Positions 23,569 through 29,896 of a DNA stretch of 29,896 bases are shown here, in pieces. The stretch lies in contig JASLJB010000135.1 of NCBI GenBank assembly GCA_030152605.1, positions 1 through 29,896 on the forward strand, read 5' to 3'. Both the position numbers and the translations under genes were made by a program. Source of the DNA: Acinetobacter sp. GTDB taxonomy: Bacteria > Pseudomonadota > Gammaproteobacteria > Pseudomonadales > Moraxellaceae. The notes beneath the pieces were generated by a model that saw only the letters and a list, made by a program, of their open reading frames with translations, searched no databases and was not told the DNA's origin. Numbering within the stretch: position 1 is the stretch's first letter; each line of letters begins with the position of its first letter.

Positions 23569-25020
23569 ATGAATCAGCAGCATTGGGCAGAACTGCTACA
23601 ACATCCCGATATTTCATTGGATGCAGCCAGATCCGCAGATGATCTTGAAGTACAAGATGCCGCCACTGGCAAGACCTTGGCATGGGTCAAGATGCATTCA
23701 ACAGACGCAGTACAAGCGGCGATTTCACGTTCAGCACAAGCACAAAAAAAATGGAAAACCAAGACGGCACTAGAGCGCGCGGATATCTTGTGGGATTGGT
23801 ATCATCTGATCCTCAAGCATCAAGATGATTTGGCCGCGATTCTCACTGCAGAACAGGGCAAGCCTTTGGCCGAAGCCAAAGGCGAGATCGTCTATGCCGC
23901 CTCATTCATTCGTTGGTTTGCAGAACAAGCCCGCCGTTTAGATGGTGAGGTCTTGACCCCGGTACAAAATAATCAGCGTCTCCTGGTGGTGAAACAACCC
24001 ATCGGCGTCACTGCGGCGATTACGCCATGGAATTTCCCTGCGGCGATGATCACCCGTAAAGCCGCACCGGCCTTGGCTGCGGGCTGTTCGATGTTGGTTA
24101 AACCGGCTGAACTCACCCCACTGACGGCGTTTGCACTAGATCACTTGGCGCTCAAAGCGGGTGTACCGCAAGATGTATTGATCACGCTGTGTGGCGATTC
24201 GGCAGCCGTGGGTGAAACCTTGTGTGCCAGTCCAATTGTGCAGAAACTCAGTTTTACCGGCTCGACCAATGTGGGGCGGATCTTGATGCGTCAATGTGCA
24301 GACAGCATTAAAAAACTGTCTTTGGAACTCGGTGGCAACGCACCGGTGATCGTGTTTGATGATGCCAACGTGGATCAGGCTGTGGCCGGGATCATGGCGA
24401 GTAAATTCCGTAATAGCGGTCAGACCTGCGTCTGTGCCAACCGCATCTATGTGCAACAAGGGATTTATGATCAAATCTGTCAGCGTGTGGTGGCCGAAGT
24501 CGCCAAACTCAAAGTTGGCGATGGCCGTGACGCAGACACCACCCAAGGGCCGTTGATCAACACTGCCGCGGTGAAAAAAATTCAAGACCATATTCAAAAC
24601 GCCGTGGCGCATGGTGCCAAGATCGAGATCGGCGGCAAACTTTCTGATCTCGGCGCCACCTTCTTTGAGCCGACTGTGCTCAGTGGCGTGAGTCAAGCCA
24701 TGAAAGTGGCACGCGAAGAAACCTTTGCACCGTTAGCGGCGTTGTTCCCATTCGAGACCGAAGAGCAAGTGATTGAAATGGCGAACGATACCGAGTTTGG
24801 CTTGGCGGCGTATTTATTTACCCGCAGTACCGCTCGTCAATGGCGCGTCGGTGAGGCACTGGACTATGGCATGGTCGGTATCAACACGGGCAGTATTTCC
24901 AATGTGGTGGCGCCGTTTGGTGGTATGAAACAGTCTGGCTTGGGCCGTGAAGGATCGAAATTCGGTATCGATGAATACTTGGAAATGAAATATCTGTGTA
25001 TCGATCTGTCTGAAGACTGA
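23569..25020 (+). CDS. gabD: NAD(P)-dependent succinate-semialdehyde dehydrogenase (GabD-like)
   Basis: This 483-residue aldehyde dehydrogenase matches GabD in length. It would oxidise succinate semialdehyde, or a related short semialdehyde, to the acid with NAD(P). Features are TPWNFPAAMITRK for cofactor binding, FTGSTNVGRILM, the general base Glu253 in LELGGNAP and the catalytic Cys287 in NSGQTCVCANR. The second Cys two residues later (Cys289) is typical of GabD enzymes. PFGGMKQSGLGREG near the C-terminus is also family-like. An AGGAAC site precedes the ATG. It is divergent from the MocR-type regulator and closed by a terminator. Substrate range is inferred from sequence style; other omega-semialdehydes are possible. 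Confidence 0.88.
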   Translation: MNQQHWAELLQHPDISLDAARSADDLEVQDAATGKTLAWVKMHSTDAVQAAISRSAQAQKKWKTKTALERADILWDWYHLILKHQDDLAAILTAEQGKPLAEAKGEIVYAASFIRWFAEQARRLDGEVLTPVQNNQRLLVVKQPIGVTAAITPWNFPAAMITRKAAPALAAGCSMLVKPAELTPLTAFALDHLALKAGVPQDVLITLCGDSAAVGETLCASPIVQKLSFTGSTNVGRILMRQCADSIKKLSLELGGNAPVIVFDDANVDQAVAGIMASKFRNSGQTCVCANRIYVQQGIYDQICQRVVAEVAKLKVGDGRDADTTQGPLINTAAVKKIQDHIQNAVAHGAKIEIGGKLSDLGATFFEPTVLSGVSQAMKVAREETFAPLAALFPFETEEQVIEMANDTEFGLAAYLFTRSTARQWRVGEALDYGMVGINTGSISNVVAPFGGMKQSGLGREGSKFGIDEYLEMKYLCIDLSED

Positions 25021-25067
25021 TGGTTTGTTTTCCGAACAATTTATTGTAATTTAAGTAAATTTAAGCG

Positions 25068-25102
25068 TGCACTGCAAAGTCAAAACTTGCAGTGCATTTT
25101 TT
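25068..25102 (+). terminator. Intrinsic terminator of the aldehyde dehydrogenase gene
   Basis: TGCACTGCAA (25068-25077) pairs perfectly with TTGCAGTGCA (25087-25096); two more pairs form inside, past a bulged A. T6 follows (25097-25102). It lies 48 bases after the stop, between two convergent genes. Confidence 0.88.
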
Positions 25103-25145
25103 ATGCTCGCGGTAAATGCTCGCGATCGCTGTAGCACATCTCAGA

Positions 25146-25958
25146 TCAATATAGAAATTCAGAAATTTGTTGAGCAGACTGCAGCACTTGGGCGCTGATC
25201 TGTTGTTTAAACTCGGTTTCGGTGTAGGTGCTGATCGGGCAACTGACCGAAAGAATCGCCACAATTTCACCATCTGATTGGCGCAGGATCGGCGCACCAC
25301 AGGCCGCCATATCGTGGTTGAAATGCCCCCAGCTGATCAAATGCGTTTCATCACGGACTTCATCGAGGCGCTTTAACAGCGCAGTTAAATTTTTTGGGGT
25401 GCGTTCTGAAAACACCTGCCAATGCTCAAAGTTTGCATAGCGCTGTCTGACTTCGGCTTCGCTCAAACCCGCCAACATGGCTTGCCCAATCACAGTGGCA
25501 TGTGCCGGCCAACGCGTGCCCAAACGTAAGGTGCTGGTGAAGCTGCCATTGGATTGAATATTACTGATAAACACAATATCCGTGGCTTCTAAGACCGAGA
25601 GATGCACCGCAACGCTGTACTGATCACGCAGTGCTTTCATGATCGGGGTGGCGACATCGATCAGGGAAAGTTTGGAAATACTGTTAAAGCCCAACTGCAT
25701 CACTTTGGAATCCAAGCTGTAACTTTTGGCAGAAGATTTACGCAAATAGCCACACGATTCCAAGGTATAGATCAGTCGAAATGCGCTGGATCGATTGACC
25801 TCAAGAATTTCGGCGATATCGGTAATGGTCATGTCGCGCGCTTCGCGATTAAAGGCTTCGAGAATACCTAAACCGCGGATCAGTCCGGGCACCAAATAGC
25901 GCTCATCGTTTTTATGCGCTTGATCATCGTCGGGTGCTGTTGCTGTATTTTCAACCAT
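25146..25958 (-). CDS. IclR family transcriptional regulator
   Basis: This 270-residue regulator has the two-domain IclR layout. The N-terminal winged helix (about 24-75) carries LGILEAFNREARDMTITDIAEILEVNRSSAFRLIYTL. The C-terminal effector domain (about 90-260) includes GTRWPAHATVIGQAMLAGLSE and AACGAPILRQSDGEIVAILSVSCPI. IclR proteins sense small acids or aromatics and often control adjacent catabolic genes. This gene is divergent from the Rieske-oxygenase operon, and the shared gap contains well-formed inverted repeats, so it is the likely regulator of that pathway. Activator or repressor mode cannot be read here. About 25 acidic, disordered residues precede the helix-turn-helix. Confidence 0.92.
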   Translation of the reverse strand: MVENTATAPDDDQAHKNDERYLVPGLIRGLGILEAFNREARDMTITDIAEILEVNRSSAFRLIYTLESCGYLRKSSAKSYSLDSKVMQLGFNSISKLSLIDVATPIMKALRDQYSVAVHLSVLEATDIVFISNIQSNGSFTSTLRLGTRWPAHATVIGQAMLAGLSEAEVRQRYANFEHWQVFSERTPKNLTALLKRLDEVRDETHLISWGHFNHDMAACGAPILRQSDGEIVAILSVSCPISTYTETEFKQQISAQVLQSAQQISEFLY

Positions 25959-26033
25959 TCTTGGTTTACCTGATCTATGTGTGATGCAATTTTGCAGTTC
26001 ATTCTAACCATAAAATCTACACAACACAATTTG

Positions 26034-26115
26034 CTTGATTTAGCGCGAAAATAGATTTGAATTAAATCTAAGTGTTTGAAATCGTGATTAATAATTAGTT
26101 TGACACTAAATCAAG
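26034..26115. promoter_or_regulatory. Nested inverted repeats, candidate IclR operators
   Basis: TAGATTT (26052-26058) and AAATCTA (26064-26070) form a perfect dyad with a 5-base spacer. Flanking it, CTTGATTTAG (26034-26043) and CTAAATCAAG (26106-26115) form a perfect 10-base inverted repeat 62 bases apart. The right-hand copy begins directly after the -35 box of the oxygenase promoter. The layout suits a regulator that binds two sites and loops or tetramerises, as IclR-family proteins can. Confidence 0.6.
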
Positions 26116-26129
26116 TTCAAGGGTATTCT
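26100..26129 (+). promoter_or_regulatory. Sigma-70-type promoter of the Rieske operon
   Basis: A consensus -35 TTGACA (26100-26105) and a -10 TATTCT (26124-26129) are separated by 18 bases, 61 bases before the ferredoxin start. An operator half lies in the spacer right after the -35 box, so a bound regulator would block polymerase there. Confidence 0.55.
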
Positions 26130-26190
26130 TGTGATTGAGTTTTATATATTAAATAATATTTCGCATATAAAACAATTTATGGAGTAAGCG

Positions 26191-26517
26191 ATGAGTTGGA
26201 TCTCAGTCTGTGCGCAATCAGAAGTCACCGAAGACGAGCCAAAAGCCGTTGAAGTCGGTGATCACAAAATCGGGGTGTTTTTAATCGACGAACAATACTT
26301 CGCGATCGAAAACGTATGTCCACATGCATTCGCTTTATTGACGGAAGGATTCGTTGAAGATCAAACGGTGGAATGTCCACTGCATGAAGCGATCTTTGAT
26401 ATTCCAAGCGGGACATTAAAAAGCGGGCCGGGGTGTCGAAACCTATGTACTTATCCTGTGCGAGTCGAAGGCGCGCAGATTCAAATTGATTTCAGCAAGT
26501 CAGCAGCAACAAGGTGA
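26191..26517 (+). CDS. Rieske-type ferredoxin
   Basis: This 108-residue soluble Rieske [2Fe-2S] protein is of the type that passes electrons from a reductase to a ring-hydroxylating oxygenase. The cluster ligands are Cys43-x-His45 (CPHAFALL) and Cys62-x2-His65 (CPLHEAIF), with the expected 16-residue gap. The length is usual for this family. A GGAG site precedes the ATG at 26191. It is the first gene of the operon, followed 37 bases later by the small HTH-like gene. The C-terminal segment GPGCRNLCTY has two extra cysteines that are not cluster ligands in relatives I know; this may be a local peculiarity. Confidence 0.93.
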   Translation: MSWISVCAQSEVTEDEPKAVEVGDHKIGVFLIDEQYFAIENVCPHAFALLTEGFVEDQTVECPLHEAIFDIPSGTLKSGPGCRNLCTYPVRVEGAQIQIDFSKSAATR

Positions 26518-26554
26518 AGGAAACATCAAGCCAAGCGCGAAGGGAATAAAAAAT

Positions 26555-26854
26555 ATGAAAGCATTTAACCAAAAATTAGAAAGCTGGCTACAAAACAAGC
26601 CCAGCGAACAAGCCGGTATAAACAACATTCAACTGCCCGGTCAGCATGAACTGTTGATTTGGCAAACCCGTCATAAAGTGCCAAGTGCTTATGAGGCGGA
26701 CTTTATTCAACATCTACTCATCGCGTTTAAAGATGGTCATAGCGAGCTCTCCAGCTTGGTCACAGCGTTGAATAAACAAGGTTTTCGCAGTGAGGCGGGT
26801 TTGGCATGGACCACCCAAAGCTTCAGCGATGAGATGCAGCGCTTAGGGTATTAA
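26555..26854 (+). CDS. Small recombinase-like helix-turn-helix protein
   Basis: This 99-residue protein contains no enzyme domain. Its C-terminal part (about 45-99) reads like the recombinase domain that follows large serine-recombinase catalytic domains: SSLVTALNKQGFRSEAGLAWTTQSFSDEMQRLGY follows the pattern LNxxGhxTxxGxxWTxxxhxxhL. Free-standing small proteins of this kind occur next to Rieske oxygenase genes in other bacteria, to my recollection, and their role is unknown. The ATG at 26555 has a GAAGGGA site upstream; the frame is open back to 26486 inside the ferredoxin gene. It is most likely co-translated with the operon. Possible roles are an operon-specific regulator or an assembly factor. 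Confidence 0.75.
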   Translation: MKAFNQKLESWLQNKPSEQAGINNIQLPGQHELLIWQTRHKVPSAYEADFIQHLLIAFKDGHSELSSLVTALNKQGFRSEAGLAWTTQSFSDEMQRLGY

Positions 26855-26871
26855 TTCAAGGAAGAATCAAC

Positions 26872-27945
26872 ATGAACGCAAAAATATTCGCCGACACCGT
26901 ACACAGTTCTCCTGAACAGTATTTGGAATTGGGGCTACGTGATGCTTGGTATCCGGTGTTATCCAGTTGGGAAGTACATGACAATCCGGTGGGGATCACC
27001 CGTTTAGGTGAAAACATTGCGCTATGGCGTGATGAGCAAGGTCAGATCCATGCCATTGAAGATCGTTGTCCGCATCGCGGCGCACGTCTGTCTTTGGGCT
27101 GGAATTTGGGCGACCGCTTGGCCTGTTGGTATCACGGCGTTGAAGTCCGTGGTGATGGCATGGTCACCGATGTGCCTGCGGTGGCGTCTTGTCCACTCAA
27201 GGGCAGTCAATGTGTCAAGTCCTATCCGGTGCTTGAACAGCATGGTGCGATTTTCCTGTGGTTTGGGCTAGATCCTGCGGAAGAGCCAGAAGCTTTATTG
27301 TTCCCAGAGCAATTGGGCAGTGAGGCGTGGAGTTCATTTTTATGTCAAGCCGACTGGAAAGTGAACTATCAATATGCGGTCGATAACGTGATGGACCCGA
27401 TGCATGGTTCTTATCTGCACGGCACATCGCACTCAATGGCGGATGGTGATCGCAGCGCAGAAATGAAACACCGCAGCACCGAAACCGGTTTTGTGTTTGA
27501 AAAAGTCGGGCAGAGCGGGGTCAACTTTGACTGGGTCGAGTACGGGCATACCGGTGCGCATTGGTTACGCCTGTCTATTCCCTATCGCAAAGAATTTGGG
27601 CCGGGCGGTGAGTTTTGGATCGTGGGCTATGCCACCCCGATCGATGCTGAGCATACCCGAGTGTTTTTCTGGCGCTGTCGTAAAGTCAGTGGTTGGCAGC
27701 GTGATGTGTGGCGTTTTATGTATCGCAATCACTTGGAACTGCTGCATTGGGATGTGTTAGAGCAAGACCGCATCGTGCTGGAAAACTTAGCACCGCAGGC
27801 ACGCCAACACGAGTATCTGTATCAGCATGATGTGGGCCTATCGCGTTTGCGTCGCATCATGAAAAAACAAGCCGAGCAGCAACTCAACAAAATCGCCACT
27901 TTACGCAGCGCGCAGGCCCAACGGGTCGAATTACAGGAAGTTTGA
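26872..27945 (+). CDS. Rieske non-heme iron oxygenase, alpha subunit
   Basis: This catalytic subunit of an aromatic-ring-hydroxylating oxygenase has 357 residues. The Rieske domain has Cys66-x-His68 (CPHRGARLSLG) and Cys85-x2-His88 (CWYHG). The mononuclear iron site is in DNVMDPMHGSYLH, with His178 and His183 as ligands and Asp175 as the bridging residue. Asp299 in EQDRIVLE is the likely third ligand. Length and style fit the alpha-only, phthalate/vanillate-oxygenase-like branch, not the alpha-beta benzoate/naphthalene branch, and no beta subunit is encoded nearby. It uses the ferredoxin two genes upstream and presumably the reductase at the window end. Substrate is unknown; the downstream dehydrogenase suggests a cis-dihydrodiol product. 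Confidence 0.93.
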   Translation: MNAKIFADTVHSSPEQYLELGLRDAWYPVLSSWEVHDNPVGITRLGENIALWRDEQGQIHAIEDRCPHRGARLSLGWNLGDRLACWYHGVEVRGDGMVTDVPAVASCPLKGSQCVKSYPVLEQHGAIFLWFGLDPAEEPEALLFPEQLGSEAWSSFLCQADWKVNYQYAVDNVMDPMHGSYLHGTSHSMADGDRSAEMKHRSTETGFVFEKVGQSGVNFDWVEYGHTGAHWLRLSIPYRKEFGPGGEFWIVGYATPIDAEHTRVFFWRCRKVSGWQRDVWRFMYRNHLELLHWDVLEQDRIVLENLAPQARQHEYLYQHDVGLSRLRRIMKKQAEQQLNKIATLRSAQAQRVELQEV

Positions 27946-27946
27946 G

Positions 27947-28711
27947 ATGCCACAGGTTCAGCTCTTAGCAGGTAAAAAAATTCTGGTCAGCGGTGCAGCA
28001 CGTGGCTTGGGCTATGCCTTTGCCCAAGCCATGGCTGCCGCAGGTGCCAGCGTGGTGATGGCCGATATCCTGCAAGATGCGGTGCAGGCGCGTGCAGCTG
28101 AACTTCAAGCGCTGGGTCAACAGGTGGCGGCGACTGGACTGGACTTGGCCGATGCCGATTCGATTCAGCAGGCGGTGAAATTTGCAGTCGATACGCTGGG
28201 CGGTATTGATGGTTTGGTGAATTGTGCGGCGTTGGCAACCAACGTCGGTGGCAAAGACTTGATGCAGTACGACCCTGATCTATGGGATCGGGTCATGCAG
28301 ATCAATGTCAAAGGCACTTGGTTGATGACTCAGGCCTGTGTGCCATATCTAAAACAATCCACGGCGGGAAAGGTGCTGAATATCGCCTCAGATACCGCCA
28401 TGTGGGGCGCGCCAAAACTGATGGCTTATGTGGCAAGTAAGGGCGCGATCATTGCCATGACCCGCTCGATGGCGCGTGAATTGGGGGCAGACAATATTTG
28501 TGTCAACACCCTTTCACCGGGACTGACCTTGGGTGAAGCCACGGACTATGTGCCGCAGCAACGCCACGAACAGTATGTCACGGGGCGTGCTATTCAACGC
28601 GCGCAGTTGCCGGATGACCTGAATGGAACGGCGCTGTATTTACTTTCAGATTTATCTTCCTTCGTCACTGGGCAAAACATTCCAGTCAACGGTGGCTTTA
28701 TCTTTAATTAG
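27947..28711 (+). CDS. Short-chain dehydrogenase/reductase, putative dihydrodiol dehydrogenase
   Basis: This is a classical SDR of 254 residues. The cofactor motif is SGAARGLG (15-22), with Asp40 after the second strand, favouring NAD. The catalytic residues are Ser148, Tyr161 and Lys165 (YVASK), with the stabilising NCAAL motif near 92-96. It starts 1 base after the oxygenase stop, so translation is coupled. By position it would oxidise a cis-dihydrodiol made by the oxygenase to the catechol that the VOC protein then cleaves. That is inference from gene order; other alcohol substrates fit equally well by sequence alone. Confidence 0.9.
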   Translation: MPQVQLLAGKKILVSGAARGLGYAFAQAMAAAGASVVMADILQDAVQARAAELQALGQQVAATGLDLADADSIQQAVKFAVDTLGGIDGLVNCAALATNVGGKDLMQYDPDLWDRVMQINVKGTWLMTQACVPYLKQSTAGKVLNIASDTAMWGAPKLMAYVASKGAIIAMTRSMARELGADNICVNTLSPGLTLGEATDYVPQQRHEQYVTGRAIQRAQLPDDLNGTALYLLSDLSSFVTGQNIPVNGGFIFN

Positions 28712-28721
28712 GGGGACGCAC

Positions 28722-29654
28722 ATGATTACAGCAATTGAAGTACTTAAGTTTGGTGTTGAAGATCGCATTGCAGCGCAGCGTTTTTTATCAGATTTTGGCT
28801 TAACCGCGATCAAGACTGATATCGACAACAGTGAGCTTTTTGTCACCCAAAATGGCAGTCGAATTTATCTATTTGATGTTGATGATCCACGTTTGCCCGC
28901 AGCGATCGAGGATGGTTCAACCCTGCGTGAAGTGACGTGGGGCGTGACAAGTGCCGAGGCCTTGCAACAGTTGGCGCAGAACTTGGTCGATGTCGATGGT
29001 TTTGAATCACATGCCATGACCGTGAAGTGCTTCGATCCCAATGGGATGCGCTTGGTGTTTAAACCCAGCATCACCCATGACCTACCTGAGTTAAAAACCG
29101 AAAGTATCAACCAATATGGACAGGTGCAACGCATCAATGCCGCCAGTCCGGTCTATGCACAAGCGGCACCGGTGGCTATTGGGCATGTGGTGTTCTTTAC
29201 CCCAGATTTGGCCAAGACTGAAAACTTTTATAAAGACAAACTCGGCTTTCATTTATCTGATGCTTATCGCGAACGTGGCGCATTTTTACGCTGCCGGGGC
29301 GAGGGCCATCACCATGATTTATTTTTATTGTCCATCCCGAACAAGCCGGTTGGCCTGAACCACGTGGCCTTTGTGGTGCGTGATATCCATGAGGTAATTG
29401 GCGGCGGTTTGTGTATGAACCGTCGTCAATGGTCGACCTTTATTGGACCGGGACGCCATCCGATTTCATCGGCCTATTTCTGGTACGTCAACTCACCTTT
29501 GGGTGGCGCATTTGAGTACTACACCAACGATGACTATCTCACCGAAGCCTGGGTGCCACGGGTTGAAGAGCATCGTTTGGAACTCTTTACCGAGTGGGCG
29601 ATTGAAGGGGGCCTTGATGATCAAACGCGTCGACAGGTCAAATCTGCAGGTTAG
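28722..29654 (+). CDS. Extradiol ring-cleavage dioxygenase (VOC superfamily)
   Basis: This 310-residue two-domain VOC protein has the size of type-I extradiol (catechol 2,3-) dioxygenases. The C-terminal domain carries the metal triad His155 (IGHVVFF), His214 (LNHVAF) and Glu265 (GAFEYYTNDD). The N-terminal domain lacks these ligands, as in true type-I enzymes. It would use Fe(II) or Mn(II) and O2 to open a catechol. The ATG at 28722 has a GGGGGA site; the frame stays open upstream to 28623, but that stretch lies in the SDR gene. It starts 10 bases after the SDR stop. The substrate is unknown. Confidence 0.9.
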   Translation: MITAIEVLKFGVEDRIAAQRFLSDFGLTAIKTDIDNSELFVTQNGSRIYLFDVDDPRLPAAIEDGSTLREVTWGVTSAEALQQLAQNLVDVDGFESHAMTVKCFDPNGMRLVFKPSITHDLPELKTESINQYGQVQRINAASPVYAQAAPVAIGHVVFFTPDLAKTENFYKDKLGFHLSDAYRERGAFLRCRGEGHHHDLFLLSIPNKPVGLNHVAFVVRDIHEVIGGGLCMNRRQWSTFIGPGRHPISSAYFWYVNSPLGGAFEYYTNDDYLTEAWVPRVEEHRLELFTEWAIEGGLDDQTRRQVKSAG

Positions 29655-29682
29655 GCGCTGCACCCACCGCGCCATGCATGCA

Positions 29683-29712
29683 GCTGCGAAGCACAACGAC
29701 GATCTTCGCAGC
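29683..29712. other. Intra-operon hairpin
   Basis: GCTGCGAAG (29683-29691) and CTTCGCAGC (29704-29712) form a perfect 9-bp stem with a 12-base loop, 28 bases after the VOC stop. No T-run follows, so it is not a standard terminator. It may mark an mRNA processing or stabilising element before the reductase gene. Confidence 0.6.
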
Positions 29713-29722
29713 CGTGAAGCAC

Positions 29723-29772
29723 GAACAGGCGAACAGGGAACAGGGAATAGGGAATAGGGAATAGGAAACAGG
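29723..29772 (+). repeat. Heptamer array GAAYAGG, potential G-quadruplex
   Basis: Six contiguous 7-base units (29731-29772: GAACAGG twice, GAATAGG three times, AAACAGG) are preceded by one more GAACAGG at 29723. GGG runs at 29736, 29743, 29750 and 29757 are each separated by 4 bases, a sequence able to form a G-quadruplex in the transcript. It ends 8 bases before the reductase start codon, and its last GG supplies the ribosome site. Confidence 0.85.
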
Positions 29773-29780
29773 AAGTTGCC

Positions 29781-29896
29781 ATGCAAAAAATCGTGATTAT
29801 CGGGGCCGGTCAAGCCTCAGCCTGGGCGGTGAATACGCTGAGACAACAAGGCTATTTGGGCGAAATCCATGTGGTCTCCAACGAAGAGCAGGTGTT
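29781..29896 (+). CDS. FAD-dependent ferredoxin reductase, 5' part only
   Basis: The first 38 residues of a protein that continues beyond the window. MQKIVIIGAGQASAWAVNTL is the N-terminal FAD-binding Rossmann motif (GxGxxxxxx variant with GAGQAS), typical of reductases that feed Rieske ferredoxins in three-component oxygenases. An AGGAAG site precedes the ATG. Position at the end of the operon supports this role: NAD(P)H to FAD to ferredoxin to oxygenase. The rest of the protein cannot be seen. Confidence 0.8.
   Translation, partial: MQKIVIIGAGQASAWAVNTLRQQGYLGEIHVVSNEEQV

Noticed and set aside
24136..24696. 186-codon open frame on the minus strand inside the aldehyde dehydrogenase gene
   Set aside because: It is antisense to the conserved catalytic region; its His-rich composition is what antisense reading of this gene would give.
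28623..28721. Longer N-terminus for the VOC dioxygenase
   Set aside because: This stretch lies inside the SDR gene; the ATG at 28722 has a good GGGGGA site and fits the family length.
29493..29813. 106-codon minus-strand open frame over the heptamer array
   Set aside because: The repetitive FPIPYSLFPVP-like text is only the heptamer read in reverse, and the rest is antisense to the VOC gene.

Overview
The window looks like a chromosomal segment of a gammaproteobacterium, most likely Acinetobacter or a close relative in the Moraxellaceae. This is inferred from gene content and protein style (GltS, YaeQ, the Pga exopolysaccharide proteins with a PgaD of the Acinetobacter type, CopA followed by CueR) and from short intergenic spacers. 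No rRNA or tRNA is present to confirm it. I see no phage, transposase, integrase or CRISPR array.

Layout. 1-6.2 kb is housekeeping: a sodium/glutamate symporter, a patatin-like lipoprotein, a hotdog acyl-CoA thioesterase, a small secreted Ala/Gln/Glu-rich protein (minus strand), a COG0523 metallochaperone-type GTPase, YaeQ and a small FKBP. 6.6-10.4 kb is a poly-N-acetylglucosamine (PNAG) operon, pgaB-pgaC-pgaD, closed by a terminator. The outer-membrane porin gene pgaA is absent from its usual place. An acyltransferase-3 membrane protein and a small anchored protein follow. 12.5-15.7 kb is copper homeostasis: copA with a CueR-type 19-bp-spacer promoter, then cueR behind a 20-bp tandem repeat.

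15.7-20.2 kb (minus strand) is a tight five-gene operon, transcribed in the order AhpD-like protein, acyl-CoA-dehydrogenase-like flavoprotein, ABC ATPase, periplasmic binding protein, permease. It resembles organosulfur or other small-anion scavenging systems, but its substrate is unknown. 20.6-25.0 kb holds an AEC-family carrier, a MocR/GabR-type regulator and a divergent succinate-semialdehyde-type aldehyde dehydrogenase.

25.1-29.9 kb is a catabolic cluster. An IclR regulator faces an operon encoding a Rieske ferredoxin, a 99-residue recombinase-like helix-turn-helix protein, a Rieske oxygenase alpha subunit, a short-chain dehydrogenase, a two-domain extradiol (VOC) dioxygenase, and the start of a FAD-dependent ferredoxin reductase that runs off the window. 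Together these would hydroxylate an aromatic ring, rearomatise the diol and cleave it. No beta subunit is present and the substrate is not evident.

The most interesting points are this orphan ring-cleavage pathway with its small HTH-like protein and well-formed operator region, the G-rich heptamer array just before the reductase gene, the pgaA-less pga operon, the uncharacterised transporter/flavoprotein operon, and a COG0523 GTPase that lacks the usual guanine-specificity motif.
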